Below are positions 1 to 9,154 of a stretch of 59,574 nucleotides of DNA, piece after piece. The first letter of the stretch is position 1, and every line of letters starts with the position of its first letter. The position numbers and the translations under genes are program-made. Source of the stretch: Mycobacterium sp. E183. Its GTDB lineage: Bacteria > Actinomycetota > Actinomycetes > Mycobacteriales > Mycobacteriaceae. Location: NCBI RefSeq assembly GCF_001667735.1, contig NZ_LZJN01000072.1, positions 1 to 59,574 on the forward strand. Reading direction: 5' to 3'. Under the pieces are notes generated by a model that ran no database searches, was not told the origin of the DNA, and saw only the letters and a list, made by a program, of their open reading frames with translations.

Positions 1-1
1 C

Positions 2-1090
2 CGCAAGCAGTACAACCAGCAGCTCTCCGAGCAGCAGCGCGCGTTGTCCGACTGGTGGCTGCACCGCATGGTCAGCGTGCGGCAGCCGCTTGGTGAGAAG
101 CTGACCCTGTTGTGGCACAACCACTTCGCCACCTCCGCGCAGAAGGTCCGGGTCGCGGCGTACATGGCCGCACAGAACCAGAAGCTGCGCACCCTGTCGC
201 TGGGCGACTTCCGCACCCTGGCCTACGCGATGCTGACCGACGCCGCGATGCTGCGCTGGCTGGACGGGCAGAGCAGCACCGCCAAGGCACCGAACGAGAA
301 CCTCGCTCGCGAGTTCATGGAGCTGTTCACGCTGGGACACGGCAACGGCTACACCGAGGACGACGTGCGCAACGGCGCCCGCGCGCTGACGGGCTGGCTG
401 ATCGGCGCCGACGGCAACACGACGCTGGCCCCGAAACGCCATGACGGCGCGGCCAAGACTCTGTTCGGGCAGACCCGTGACTTCGACGCCGCCGGGTTCT
501 GCGACGCCGTGCTGGCCCGGCCGAAGTCGGCGGAGTACGTCGCGGGACGGTTGTGGCGACAGCTGGCCTCCGATGATCCGCCGTCGCGCCCCACGCTCGA
601 CAGGCTGGTCGCCGCGTACGGCCCGGGCCGGGACCTGCGTGCGCTGACCCGGGCGATCCTCACCGACGACGAGTTCGTCCACGGCCGGGCCACTGTCGTC
701 AACCCGCCCGTCGAATGGCTCGTCGGCGTCATGCGCGCCCTGCGGGTGCCCCTCGACTCATCCACTCGAAAAGTCACCGACGCGACGTTGCACGCCCTCG
801 GGCAGCGGCCGTTCTATCCGCCGAGCGTCGGCGGCTGGCCGCAGGGCCAGGTGTGGCTGTCCACCGCAAGCGCCGAGGCGCGGCTGCGGGCCGCCAACCG
901 GCTCGCGCACGCCGGCGACCTGTCCGGCGTCGAAAGCGCCGCGCCCGGTGACCGCATCGACGCGGTCGGCTACCTGATCGGCGTCGGCGACTGGTCGGAC
1001 CGGACCGCCGACGCGCTGCAACCCCTGGTGCGCAACCCGCCACAACTGGTCGCCGCCGCGGTCAACACCCCCGAATACCTGACGTCCTAG
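2..1090 (+). CDS. DUF1800 family protein, 5' end outside window
   Basis: The frame is open from base 2, so the gene begins upstream of the window and only its last 362 residues are visible. Family signatures seen are LTLLWHNHFATS near the visible start, PNENLAREFMELFTLG about 70 residues later, and FYPPSVGGWPQG towards the C-terminus; these are typical of DUF1800. The TTG at 44 is internal to the frame and should not be taken as the start. The next gene, a DUF1501 protein, begins 10 bases downstream on the same strand. DUF1800 and DUF1501 genes are commonly paired in bacteria and probably act together; the DUF1501 partner is exported. The biochemical role is not known. Confidence 0.85.
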   Translation, partial: RKQYNQQLSEQQRALSDWWLHRMVSVRQPLGEKLTLLWHNHFATSAQKVRVAAYMAAQNQKLRTLSLGDFRTLAYAMLTDAAMLRWLDGQSSTAKAPNENLAREFMELFTLGHGNGYTEDDVRNGARALTGWLIGADGNTTLAPKRHDGAAKTLFGQTRDFDAAGFCDAVLARPKSAEYVAGRLWRQLASDDPPSRPTLDRLVAAYGPGRDLRALTRAILTDDEFVHGRATVVNPPVEWLVGVMRALRVPLDSSTRKVTDATLHALGQRPFYPPSVGGWPQGQVWLSTASAEARLRAANRLAHAGDLSGVESAAPGDRIDAVGYLIGVGDWSDRTADALQPLVRNPPQLVAAAVNTPEYLTS

Positions 1091-1100
1091 CGAGAACACG

Positions 1101-2282
1101 ATGCCCGAGATGAACCGCCGCAGATTCCTGGCCGCCAGCGCCGGTGTGGGCGCGGCCGGCCTGTTGTCGACGGCGGTGGCGGTCCGCTGGCAAGACCTGA
1201 TGCGCGCCGCCGGGGACCGGCCGCTGGCCGACGGCGCGGGCGTGCTGGTGCTGGTCACGCTCTACGGCGGCAACGACGGGATCAACACCCTGATCCCCTA
1301 CGCGGACAACGCGTATCACGACGCCCGGCCGGAACTGGCCTACGCCCCGGGCGACGTCCTGCACCTCGACGAGGCGCTTGGTCTCAACCCCGCCCTGAAG
1401 GGTCTGGCGCAGTTGTGGGGCCGGCGGCAGCTCGCCATCGTGCGGGGAGTGGGTTATCCGCGGCCCGACCACAGCCACTTCCGGTCCATGGATATCTGGC
1501 AGACGGCGTCTCCCGCCGAGCCCGTGTCGACGGGCTGGATCGGCCGCTGGCTCGACGCCACCGGCGACGACCCGCTGCGGGCGGTCAACATCGGTCCCGT
1601 GCTTCCGCCACTCGCGGTGGGCGAAAAGCACACCGCCGCAGCGCTTTCCACGGCCCCGGAGCAGACCGGACAGGGCCTCGACACGCTGATGGGTGCGCTC
1701 GGCGCCGAGGACCGCGACGACACCCCGGCGATGGCCGCGGTGTGCAAGGCCTACCGGGCCGCCCGCACCACCGCCAACGCCTTCGAATCGGTGAAAGCCG
1801 CAGGAAACCAAGGTAACTCCCTGTCCGCACAACTGAGCCTGGTGGCCGAGGCGGTCCAGGCCCGCGTGCCGACACGGGTCTACACGGTGCAATTGGGCGG
1901 CTTCGACACGCACGCCGGGGAACGGGCCACGCAGCAGCGGCTGCTCGCGACGTTCGACGAGGCGGTGACCTCGTTCCTGCAGCGGGTCGCCGGCCGCAAC
2001 GTCGTCGTGGTGGCGTATTCGGAGTTCGGCCGCCGGGTGCGCGCCAACGCGTCCCAGGGCACCGATCACGGCACCGCCGGTCCCGTCTTCGTCGCGGGCG
2101 CGCCCGTTCGGGGCGGCTTCTACGGCGACGAACCCAGCCTCACCGACCTCGATAACGGGGACCTGAAGTACACCACCGACTTTCGCGACGTGTACCACGA
2201 GCTGCTCGCGCGGACCGTGGGGACGGATCCCGCGCCGTCGGTGGGCGCCGGGCGGAAGAGCCTCGGCTTCCTAACCGCTTAG
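1101..2282 (+). CDS. DUF1501 family protein with Tat signal
   Basis: This 393-residue protein opens with [15 protein letters not shown], a twin-arginine motif followed by a hydrophobic, Ala/Gly-rich segment, so export by the Tat system is expected. ATG 1110, just before the arginines, is an alternative start. The mature part has the DUF1501 (sulfatase/alkaline-phosphatase-like fold) features [23 protein letters not shown] and YSEFGRRV, and a late [12 protein letters not shown] segment. The substrate is unknown. The gene follows the DUF1800 gene by 10 bases, suggesting one transcript. Its last 12 bases overlap the end of ackA on the other strand, a tail-to-tail arrangement with no room for a dedicated terminator. 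Confidence 0.85.
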   Translation: MPEMNRRRFLAASAGVGAAGLLSTAVAVRWQDLMRAAGDRPLADGAGVLVLVTLYGGNDGINTLIPYADNAYHDARPELAYAPGDVLHLDEALGLNPALKGLAQLWGRRQLAIVRGVGYPRPDHSHFRSMDIWQTASPAEPVSTGWIGRWLDATGDDPLRAVNIGPVLPPLAVGEKHTAAALSTAPEQTGQGLDTLMGALGAEDRDDTPAMAAVCKAYRAARTTANAFESVKAAGNQGNSLSAQLSLVAEAVQARVPTRVYTVQLGGFDTHAGERATQQRLLATFDEAVTSFLQRVAGRNVVVVAYSEFGRRVRANASQGTDHGTAGPVFVAGAPVRGGFYGDEPSLTDLDNGDLKYTTDFRDVYHELLARTVGTDPAPSVGAGRKSLGFLTA

Positions 2283-3428
2283 CGCGCTCACGCAGTCGCG
2301 GGCGATGGCCAGTTCCTCGTTGGTCGGGATCACCAGCACGGCGATCGGAGATTCGTCGGCGGAGATCTGCCGGGCACCCTTGCCGCCGCCGAGGTTGCGG
2401 CGCTCGTCGAGCACGATGCCCAGCTCCTCCAGGCCCGCCACCGCGTCGCGGCGGACCGCCGCGTCGTTCTCCCCGATGCCGGCGGTGAAGCTGATGACGT
2501 CGGTGTGTCCCAGCACCGCCAGGTAGGCGCCGATGTATTTGCGCAGCCGATGGGTGAACACGCCGTAGGCCAATTGCGCTGCGGCGTCGCCGGATTCGAT
2601 CATGGTGCGCAGCCGCCGGAAGTCGCGCTCGCCCGACAGCCCGACCACCCCGGACCGCTGGTTGAGCATGGATTCCACCTCGTCGACGCCCATTTTGGCG
2701 ACGTGGCAGAGGTAGCTGACGATGCTGGGGTCGATGTCGCCGCTGCGGGTGCCCATCACCAGACCCTCCAGCGGCGTCAGGCCCATCGACGTGTCCAGCG
2801 GCCTGCTACCGGCGATCGCCGACGCCGAGCAGCCGTTACCCAGGTGCAGCACAATCTGTTTCAGGCCGCCCAGCGGCCGGTCCAGGAAGGCGGCGGCCTG
2901 CTGGCTCACATAGCGGTGCGACGTGCCGTGAAACCCGTAACGGCGGATCTTCCAGCGTTCGGCCAAGCCGCGGTCGATCGCATAGGTCGCGGCGGCGGGC
3001 GGCATGTCGTGGAAGAACGCCGTGTCGAAGACCGCGATGTGCGGGACATCGGGCAGCAGCTTGCGGGCCACCTCGATTCCCTTGACCGCGGGCGGGTTGT
3101 GCAGCGGCGCCAGTTCGGACAATTCGTCGAGCTTGCGGATCACCGCGTCGTCCACCGGCGTCGGCTTGTAGAAGGTGTTGCCGCCGTGTACGACTCGGTG
3201 GCCCACCGCCACCAGTCCGCAATTCCCGAGGTCGATCCCCTTCTCGGACAGCGCGTCGAAGGCCTGGCGCAGCGCCGCGTCGTGGTCGTGAACCGGTGAC
3301 GACTCCTCCCCGATCCGTTCGACGTTGCCGGTCGCGCGGGCGACACCCGAATCCGGTTCGACCAACTGGTATTTCAGCGACGACGAGCCGGAGTTGATCA
3401 CCAGCACGGCCCGGTTCGCGCTAGTCAC
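2271..3428 (-). CDS. ackA: Acetate kinase
   Basis: AckA converts acetyl phosphate and ADP to acetate and ATP in the cytoplasm, the last step of the Pta-AckA pathway. The N-terminus carries the acetate-kinase signature [14 protein letters not shown]. Further family segments are [44 protein letters not shown] and FTAGIGEND. The frame is open upstream to 3461, but the GTG at 3428 gives 385 residues, matching the M. tuberculosis protein as I recall it. That GTG overlaps the pta stop codon by 8 bases (GTGACTAG), so translation is probably coupled to pta. It is the third gene of fgd1-pta-ackA. Confidence 0.95.
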   Translation of the reverse strand: MTSANRAVLVINSGSSSLKYQLVEPDSGVARATGNVERIGEESSPVHDHDAALRQAFDALSEKGIDLGNCGLVAVGHRVVHGGNTFYKPTPVDDAVIRKLDELSELAPLHNPPAVKGIEVARKLLPDVPHIAVFDTAFFHDMPPAAATYAIDRGLAERWKIRRYGFHGTSHRYVSQQAAAFLDRPLGGLKQIVLHLGNGCSASAIAGSRPLDTSMGLTPLEGLVMGTRSGDIDPSIVSYLCHVAKMGVDEVESMLNQRSGVVGLSGERDFRRLRTMIESGDAAAQLAYGVFTHRLRKYIGAYLAVLGHTDVISFTAGIGENDAAVRRDAVAGLEELGIVLDERRNLGGGKGARQISADESPIAVLVIPTNEELAIARDCVSALSG

Positions 3429-5499
3429 GGACGTCCTGGGCCTGGATCGCGGTGATGGCAACGGTATTCACGATGTCTTCGACCAGCGCGCCGCGGGACA
3501 GGTCGTTCACCGGCTTGCGCAGGCCCTGCAGCACCGGCCCGATGGCGATCGCCCCGGCGCTGCGCTGCACGGCCTTGTAGGTGTTGTTGCCGGTGTTGAG
3601 GTCGGGGAACACCAGCACGGTGGCACGGCCGGCCACCGGCGAGCCACGCAGCTTGGTGGCCGCGACGGACGGTTCGATCGCGGCGTCGTACTGGATGGGC
3701 CCCTCGACCGGCAGCTCCGGCGCCCGCCGCCGCACCAATTCGGTTGCGGTTCTGACCTTGTCGACGTCGGCACCGGTGCCCGACTCGCCGGTCGAGTACG
3801 ACAGCATCGCCACCCGCGGTTCGATGCCGAATTGCGATGCGGTGCGGGCGGAGGAGATCGCGATGTCGGCCAGTTGCTCCGGCGTCGGGTTCGGGATGAT
3901 GGCGCAGTCGCCATAGGCCAGCACCCGGTCGGGCAGGCACATCAGGAAGATGCTGGACACCGTCGAGACGTCGGGCACGGTCTTGATGATCTCGAAGGCC
4001 GGCCGAACCGTGTGCGCCGTGGTATGGGCGGCGCCCGACACCATGCCGTCGACCATGCCGTTGTAGACCATCATCGTGCCGAAATACGTGGCGTCGCGCA
4101 TGATCTCGCGGGCGTGCTCGGCGGTGACCCCCTTGGCCTTGCGCAGCTCGGCGTACTGATCGGCGAACCGGGAGCGGAGGTCGCTGGTGCGCGGGTCGAT
4201 CACCTGCGCGCCGTCGAGGTCCACCCCGAGCTCCCCCGAGCGCTGCCGGATCTGCGCCTCGTCGCCCAGCACGGTGAGGTCGGCGACGCGGCGCTGCAGC
4301 ACCCGGCCGGCCGACTTGAGGATGCGGTCGTCGTCCCCCTCGGGCAGGACGATGTGCTTGCGATCCGCCCGCGCCTGCAGCGTCAGGCGGTGGATGAACA
4401 TCTGCGGCGTGGTCACGGTGGGAATCGGAATGGCAAGCTGTTCAAGCAGATCCGGGACGTCGACGTAGCGGTCCATCAGCTCCAGCGCGGTGTCGATCTT
4501 GCGCAGCGAGTTCGCCGTGACGCGGCCGCGCGCCGCGGCGGCGGCGCTGGCCGCGTCGTAGGTGCCCAGCGTGGTGGCGATGATCGGCAGCCGCAGCCGC
4601 AGCCCGGCGACCAGCGCCGCGATGGAAGGGTGCAGCTGGAAGCCGCCGTTGAGGACGATGCAGGACAGCGACGGAAAGCCTTCGGCCCCATGGGCGCTCG
4701 CCACGGCCAACACCACGTCCGACCGGTCGCCGGGGGTGATCACCGCCATGCCGTCGCTCAGCCGTTCCAGCACGTGGTCGGCGGTCATGCCGGCGACCAG
4801 CACGCCGGTGACCTCCCGATCGCGCAGCGACGCCTCACCGCTGACCGGCGTTCCGCCGACGGCCTTTTCGAGTTCGGCCACCGTCGGAGCCGACAGCAGC
4901 GGCTCCTCGGGCAGCACGTAGCTGCGCTGGGTGAAGGCCTCCAGCGCCTCGGCGACCTCGTCCAGCTGAGCCGGTTCACAGCGGTTGGCGACCACCGCGG
5001 CGGCGTGGGCGCGCTGGTTGGACAGCTCGGCCAGGCACGCCGCGACGACGCCGGCCACCTCGTCGGGGGTCCGGCCCCGGCCGCTGACCGTGAGCAGCAC
5101 GGGCGCACCGAGGTTGACGGCGATCCGGGCGTTGACGGAGAGCTCGGCCGGCCGCGCGACGTCGGTGTAGTCGCTGCCCACGATCACCACCGCGTCGCAG
5201 TCGTCGGCCATCGCGTGATAGGCGTCGACGATGGTGGCGATCGCGGCGTCGGTGTCGGCGTGCAGTTGCTGATACGTGACGCCGACGCACTGCTCGTAGG
5301 GCACGCCCGCGGTGGTGTGCTGCAGCAGCAGATCCAGGATGTAGTCGTGGTCCTTGCCGTCGGGCACGCGCGTGATGGGCCGGAACACACCCACTTTGGC
5401 GACGGTCGCGGTCAGGCGGTGCAGCAGCCCGAGCGCGAGCGTCGACTTGCCGGTCTCCGGTTCCGGAGCGGCGATGTAGATGGCCGAGGGTTCAGGCAA
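3421..5499 (-). CDS. pta: Phosphate acetyltransferase, long form
   Basis: Pta interconverts acetyl-CoA and acetyl phosphate and supplies AckA. At 692 residues it is the long form: an N-terminal P-loop, DRTGGG-free BioD-like domain ([15 protein letters not shown] near the start), a middle DRTGG-type domain around the [12 protein letters not shown] segment, and a C-terminal PTA_PTB catalytic domain containing [33 protein letters not shown] and [17 protein letters not shown]. The start is TTG at 5499, chosen because [13 protein letters not shown] aligns with the start of the M. tuberculosis protein from memory. This start overlaps the fgd1 stop by 8 bases, and the pta stop overlaps ackA by 8 bases, so all three genes are probably translationally coupled. 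Confidence 0.93.
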   Translation of the reverse strand: MPEPSAIYIAAPEPETGKSTLALGLLHRLTATVAKVGVFRPITRVPDGKDHDYILDLLLQHTTAGVPYEQCVGVTYQQLHADTDAAIATIVDAYHAMADDCDAVVIVGSDYTDVARPAELSVNARIAVNLGAPVLLTVSGRGRTPDEVAGVVAACLAELSNQRAHAAAVVANRCEPAQLDEVAEALEAFTQRSYVLPEEPLLSAPTVAELEKAVGGTPVSGEASLRDREVTGVLVAGMTADHVLERLSDGMAVITPGDRSDVVLAVASAHGAEGFPSLSCIVLNGGFQLHPSIAALVAGLRLRLPIIATTLGTYDAASAAAAARGRVTANSLRKIDTALELMDRYVDVPDLLEQLAIPIPTVTTPQMFIHRLTLQARADRKHIVLPEGDDDRILKSAGRVLQRRVADLTVLGDEAQIRQRSGELGVDLDGAQVIDPRTSDLRSRFADQYAELRKAKGVTAEHAREIMRDATYFGTMMVYNGMVDGMVSGAAHTTAHTVRPAFEIIKTVPDVSTVSSIFLMCLPDRVLAYGDCAIIPNPTPEQLADIAISSARTASQFGIEPRVAMLSYSTGESGTGADVDKVRTATELVRRRAPELPVEGPIQYDAAIEPSVAATKLRGSPVAGRATVLVFPDLNTGNNTYKAVQRSAGAIAIGPVLQGLRKPVNDLSRGALVEDIVNTVAITAIQAQDVRD

Positions 5500-6502
5500 G
5501 TCGCCGCAGCCTGGGGGCCAGGTCCTTTTCGAAGAGCTCGAGGAACCGGCGCTGGTCGTGGCCGGGCGCGTGGAACACCAGGTGGTTGAGCCCCCAGTCG
5601 ACGTAGTCCTTGACCATTTCGACGGCCTCGTCGGGGTCCGACGCGACGATCCAGCGCTTGGTGATCTGCTCGATCGGGAGCGCGTCGGCGGCCTTCTCCA
5701 TCTCGATCGGGTCGTCGATGCTGTGCTTCTGCTCGGCGGTCAGCGACAGCGGCGCCCAGAACCGGGTGTTCTCGCGGGCCAGCTCCGGGTCGGTGTCGTA
5801 GGAGATCTTGATCTCGATCATCCGGTCGATCTCATCCGCGTTCTTGCCCGCCGCTTCGGCGCCCTCGCGCATCGCGGGGATGAGCTTGTCCTTGTAGAGC
5901 TCTTCGCCCTTGCCGGAGGTGCAGATGAATCCGTCGCCTGCGCGCCCGGCGTACTTGGCCACCTGCGGTCCGCCCGCGGCGATGTAGATCGGGATGCCGC
6001 CCTCGGGCACGTCGTAGATCGAGGCGCCCTTGGTCTTGTAGTACTCGCCGTCGAAGTCGACGCGGTCGCCGAGCCACAGTTCGCGCATCAGCCGCACCGA
6101 CTCGCGCAGCCGCGCGTAGCGTTCCTTGAACTCGGGCCACTCGCCCTCGTATCCGGTGGCGATCTCGTTCAGCGCCTCGCCGGTTCCCACACCGAGGAAA
6201 ATGCGGTCCGGGTACAGGCAGCCCATGGTGGCGAAGGCCTGGGCGATGACGGCGGGGTTGTACCGGAAGGTCGGCGTCAACACCGAGGTGCCCAGCACGA
6301 TCCGCTTGGTGCGTTCGCCGACGGCGGTCATCCAGGCCAGCGAGAAGGGGGCGTGCCCGCCCTTGTGCCGCCAGGGCTGGAAGTGATCGCTGACGGTTGC
6401 GCTGTCCATGCCGTGACCTTCGGCGGCGACGGCGAGTTCGACGAGCTCGCGCGGTGCGAATTGTTCGGCGGATGCCTTGTATCCAAGTTTCAGTTCAGCC
6501 AC
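5492..6502 (-). CDS. fgd1: F420-dependent glucose-6-phosphate dehydrogenase
   Basis: FGD oxidises glucose 6-phosphate to 6-phosphogluconolactone while reducing coenzyme F420, and is the main source of F420H2 in mycobacteria. The 336-residue protein is a luciferase-like TIM barrel and matches M. tuberculosis Fgd1 nearly throughout: [20 protein letters not shown] at the start, [16 protein letters not shown] (His and Trp near the active site), [20 protein letters not shown] and [14 protein letters not shown]. The start is GTG at 6502, with a GGAGGAG tract upstream. It is the first gene of fgd1-pta-ackA and is divergent from the hydrolase gene 35 bases away. In M. tuberculosis this enzyme is needed for activation of nitroimidazole prodrugs through F420H2. 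Confidence 0.97.
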   Translation of the reverse strand: MAELKLGYKASAEQFAPRELVELAVAAEGHGMDSATVSDHFQPWRHKGGHAPFSLAWMTAVGERTKRIVLGTSVLTPTFRYNPAVIAQAFATMGCLYPDRIFLGVGTGEALNEIATGYEGEWPEFKERYARLRESVRLMRELWLGDRVDFDGEYYKTKGASIYDVPEGGIPIYIAAGGPQVAKYAGRAGDGFICTSGKGEELYKDKLIPAMREGAEAAGKNADEIDRMIEIKISYDTDPELARENTRFWAPLSLTAEQKHSIDDPIEMEKAADALPIEQITKRWIVASDPDEAVEMVKDYVDWGLNHLVFHAPGHDQRRFLELFEKDLAPRLRRLA

Positions 6503-6537
6503 GGGTCATTTCTACTCCTCCGCCTACACTCGCGGGC

Positions 6538-7278
6538 ATGGCGGAGCTCGTTCAAGTCACCGACCGGGTTCACCTCGCCCAGGGCGAGGCGGTCAACTGG
6601 ACTCTGGTCACCGACGACACCGGCGTGATGCTGATCGACGCCGGCTATCCCGGCGACCGCCAGGACGTGCTGGCCTCGCTGTCCGCGCTGGGCTTCGGCC
6701 CCGACGACGTGCGCGCCATCGTGTTGACGCACGCACACATCGACCACCTGGGCACCGCGATCTGGTTCGCCGACGCGCACGGCATCCCGGTTTACTGCCA
6801 CGCGGACGAGGTGGGGCACGCGAAGCGGGAGTACCTCGAGCAGGTGTCCATTGTCGATGTGGCGCTGCGCATTTGGCGGCCCCGGTGGGCCAAGTGGACG
6901 GCCCACGTGGTCCGCAGCGGCGGCCTGATCCGCGACGGCATCCCGACCGCTCGGGCGTTGACCGCGGAGCTGGCCGCGAGCCTGCCGGGCCAACCGAGCC
7001 CGGTCTTCAGCCCCGGCCACACCAACGGGCACTGCTCGTATCTGGTCGACGGTGTGCTGGTCAGTGGCGACGCCCTCATCACCGGGCACCCACTACTGCG
7101 CCGCAGCGGGCCGCAACTGCTGCCGGCGATCTTCAGCTACAACCAACAGGACTGCATCCGCACCCTGTCCGCGCTCGCGCTGCTGGAGACCGAGGTCCTG
7201 CTGCCGGGCCACGGCGACGTGTGGCGGGGGCCGATTCGGGAGGCGACCGCGGCGGCCCTCGCGCTCGCCGAAAGCTGA
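6538..7278 (+). CDS. Metallo-beta-lactamase-fold hydrolase (Rv0406c-like)
   Basis: The start is ATG 6538 (246 residues), 35 bases from the divergent fgd1; the frame is open further upstream but that part is antisense to fgd1. The protein is a single metallo-beta-lactamase domain. The metal motif THAHIDH (His65, His67, Asp69, His70) is intact, followed by SPGHTNGHCS carrying the next His ligand, SGDALI with the bridging Asp, and LLPGHGD with the last His. These predict a two-zinc hydrolase of the glyoxalase-II/lactonase type, probably cytoplasmic because no signal peptide is visible. The orthologue next to fgd1 in M. tuberculosis is Rv0406c. The substrate cannot be told from the sequence. Confidence 0.88.
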   Translation: MAELVQVTDRVHLAQGEAVNWTLVTDDTGVMLIDAGYPGDRQDVLASLSALGFGPDDVRAIVLTHAHIDHLGTAIWFADAHGIPVYCHADEVGHAKREYLEQVSIVDVALRIWRPRWAKWTAHVVRSGGLIRDGIPTARALTAELAASLPGQPSPVFSPGHTNGHCSYLVDGVLVSGDALITGHPLLRRSGPQLLPAIFSYNQQDCIRTLSALALLETEVLLPGHGDVWRGPIREATAAALALAES

Positions 7279-7290
7279 AGCCTGGTAGCG

Positions 7291-7350
7291 CCGAGTGTGG
7301 GCCCTGGGTACACCAACGGCCCGAAATTCGTCCGTAGACCCCACACTCGG
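7291..7350. terminator. Bidirectional hairpin terminator, TRIT-like
   Basis: This lies in the 78-base gap between two convergent genes. Perfect 11-base arms CCGAGTGTGGG (7291-7301) and CCCACACTCGG (7340-7350) close a loop that contains a second small hairpin around ACGG...CCGT. There is no T-tract, which is usual for mycobacteria. The GAGTGTG core recurs in other hairpins of this window, fitting the class described as tuberculosis rho-independent terminators. Confidence 0.7.
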
Positions 7351-7356
7351 TGAAAC

Positions 7357-7863
7357 TCACTGACCGTCGAGAACCAGCCATTTCTCGAAGGCGATCGGGA
7401 CGAACGGTCCCCAGGACGGCAGCGGATCGGCGGGCACCCGGGTATACCCGGTCGCGTCGTACAGCGCCTCGGCCTCGGGTTGCCGGTTGCCGGTGATCAG
7501 GTACAGCCGCCGATACCCGCGCGCGGCGGCCTCGGCCTCCAGCGCCGCGAGCAGGATTCGGGCGTAACCGCGCCGCCGGTGCGCGCGGTCGGTCCAAATG
7601 CGTTTGAGTTCGGCGGTCTCGGCGTCGTACCGCCGAAAGGCGCCGCCGGTGACGGGCACGCCGTCGAGCACCCCGATCAGCAGCCCACCGTCCGGCGCGG
7701 CCAGCTCCGCCTCCGGCACCGGCAGCCAGGACAAGTGCGTGCTCGGCGTGCCGCCGTAGCGCTGCGCGTACTCGTCGGCCAGCTCGGCCAGCAGGGGCTG
7801 CGCCAGCGGATCGTTGTGCGTGGCCGACACGAACCGCAGCGCTGATTGGTCAGAACCCGGCAT
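7357..7863 (-). CDS. GNAT family N-acetyltransferase
   Basis: This 168-residue protein is one GNAT domain. The acetyl-CoA pyrophosphate-binding loop is RAHRRRGYARILLAALE (R/Q-x-x-G-x-A type), preceded by beta-strand AELKRIWTD. The later stretch YRRLYLITGNRQPEAEALYDATGY is the usual final helix and beta-bulge of the fold; it is split here into motif YLITGNRQPEAEALYDATGY. The predicted reaction is transfer of an acetyl group from acetyl-CoA to an amine; the acceptor cannot be inferred. The gene ends next to the hairpin terminator at 7291-7350 and starts 6 bases beyond the stop of the upstream methyltransferase gene, so it is probably the last gene of a three-gene minus-strand transcript. Confidence 0.85.
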   Translation of the reverse strand: MPGSDQSALRFVSATHNDPLAQPLLAELADEYAQRYGGTPSTHLSWLPVPEAELAAPDGGLLIGVLDGVPVTGGAFRRYDAETAELKRIWTDRAHRRRGYARILLAALEAEAAARGYRRLYLITGNRQPEAEALYDATGYTRVPADPLPSWGPFVPIAFEKWLVLDGQ

Positions 7864-7869
7864 GAACGT

Positions 7870-8733
7870 CTAAACCCTTGTGGCGGTGAGGTATTCCGGG
7901 ACGAAGTCCGTCCCCCCACGCGGGGGCGCCGGCAGCCCCATCGCGCCCGACAGGTCGCCGACGCTGCGCTGCGCCGTCACCCAGCCGTTGGCGCCCAGAT
8001 ACTCGGGGACGTAGTGGTATCGGCCCGGATGCGTCAGGCTGGCCAGGTCGATCTCCACGCCGTGGCGGCGCCAGCCGTCGACGAAGGACCGCTCCGCCTC
8101 CAGGAGCAGGGGGGTCCAGGTGGGCATGTGATCGCAGGCGAGCCGGCTGCCGGCGGCGCTCATCACGGTGACGCCCTGCAGCACCCGGTCCTGCAGTGCC
8201 GGCGTCAGGTAGCCGATGAGCAACTGCTCGGCGACCCACACCGTGGGCGCGGCGGCGTCGAAGCCGACGCGCCGCAGCGCGGCCGGCCAATCCTGGTGCA
8301 GGTCGACGCCGACCGCGCGCCGGCTCGCGGTCAGTTCGGCGCCCTGGTCGCGCAGCACTTCGGCTTTGAAGTCGAGCACCTCGGGCCGGTCGATCTCGTA
8401 AACCGTTGTCCCGGGCGGCCACCACAACCGGTACGGCCGGGTGTCCATGCCGGACACCAACAGCACCACCTGACGAAAGCCCGCCCCGACGGCATCGGCG
8501 ACGAACTCGTCGACGAACCGGGTGTGCGCCGCGCAGAGGTCCAGGAACCGCGGGCCGCCCGCGTCGTCCGCGGCGAACCGGTCGTCGTCGATCACGCGGG
8601 CGAGCGGGTCCACCCCGGCGGCGCGCACCAACGGTTCGGCGAACGGATCGCTCAGCAGCCCCCTGTTGGTGGCGACCGCGCGCGCGGCGGCGCCGAATGC
8701 CGCGGTCACCGCCACGCCCGCCGCCGTTGCCAT
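7870..8733 (-). CDS. Class I SAM-dependent methyltransferase, TIGR00027 family
   Basis: This is one of the many mycobacterial putative S-adenosylmethionine methyltransferases (leucine carboxyl methyltransferase-like). The SAM-binding motif is VVLLVSGMDTRPYRL, close to the family form of hydrophobic strand, G-x-D-T-R-x-Y-R. VYEIDRPEVLDFK supplies the acidic residue that binds ribose, and WVAEQLLIGYL is the post-motif strand. The frame is open to 8985, but ATG 8733 (287 residues) starts two bases past the stop of the DUF3054 gene and gives the usual MATAAGVAVTAA type of N-terminus, so it is preferred. The methyl acceptor is unknown. Confidence 0.87.
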   Translation of the reverse strand: MATAAGVAVTAAFGAAARAVATNRGLLSDPFAEPLVRAAGVDPLARVIDDDRFAADDAGGPRFLDLCAAHTRFVDEFVADAVGAGFRQVVLLVSGMDTRPYRLWWPPGTTVYEIDRPEVLDFKAEVLRDQGAELTASRRAVGVDLHQDWPAALRRVGFDAAAPTVWVAEQLLIGYLTPALQDRVLQGVTVMSAAGSRLACDHMPTWTPLLLEAERSFVDGWRRHGVEIDLASLTHPGRYHYVPEYLGANGWVTAQRSVGDLSGAMGLPAPPRGGTDFVPEYLTATRV

Positions 8734-8735
8734 GG

Positions 8736-9098
8736 TCAGACGCCGGACCGGCGCCGCACGGTCAGCCCGACGACCGCCCGCCAGCCGAGCAACAACAGCG
8801 CGGTGACCGACGCCGCCACCACCACGAAACTGGCCGCGACGCCCGCGGAACTCAGCTTGCGCAACACCATGCCGACCACCACCGTGCACAGCCACACGAC
8901 CACCCCCGTGGGCATCAACGCGGTCGGGCGCCGCCAGGCGCGGGACGCCAGCCACCCGACGGCGGTTCCGGTGAGGAACGGCCACGCGGTGGTGGCCACC
9001 CCGGCGATGTCGAGTCCTTCGTCGTGGCTACGACGCCCGGCCGCGCAGAAGACCAGCACACAGGCGACGTCCACGACGAGCCACACTGGCCGTCGCAT
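8736..9098 (-). CDS. DUF3054 membrane protein (Rv0401-like)
   Basis: This 120-residue protein has four predicted membrane segments: WLVVDVACVLVFCAAG at the N-terminus, then VATTAWPFLTGTAVGWLAS, a segment around TGVVVWLCTVVVGMVL, and VAASFVVVAASVTALLLLGW. The size and layout match DUF3054 proteins, and the same gene lies beside fadE7 in M. tuberculosis (Rv0401). The function is unknown. It is the first gene of a minus-strand group with the methyltransferase (2-base gap) and the acetyltransferase, and is divergent from fadE7 across a 56-base gap that must hold both promoters. Confidence 0.82.
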   Translation of the reverse strand: MRRPVWLVVDVACVLVFCAAGRRSHDEGLDIAGVATTAWPFLTGTAVGWLASRAWRRPTALMPTGVVVWLCTVVVGMVLRKLSSAGVAASFVVVAASVTALLLLGWRAVVGLTVRRRSGV

Positions 9099-9154
9099 GC
9101 AGCGAGACTACCGGCCGGGCCTGCCGAGGGCGGCCTAGTGGCAGGCTGAAGGCC

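Noticed and set aside
3325..5589. 754-codon plus-strand frame
   Set aside because: Antisense to pta and ackA, no recognisable motif, Arg/Gly/His-rich.
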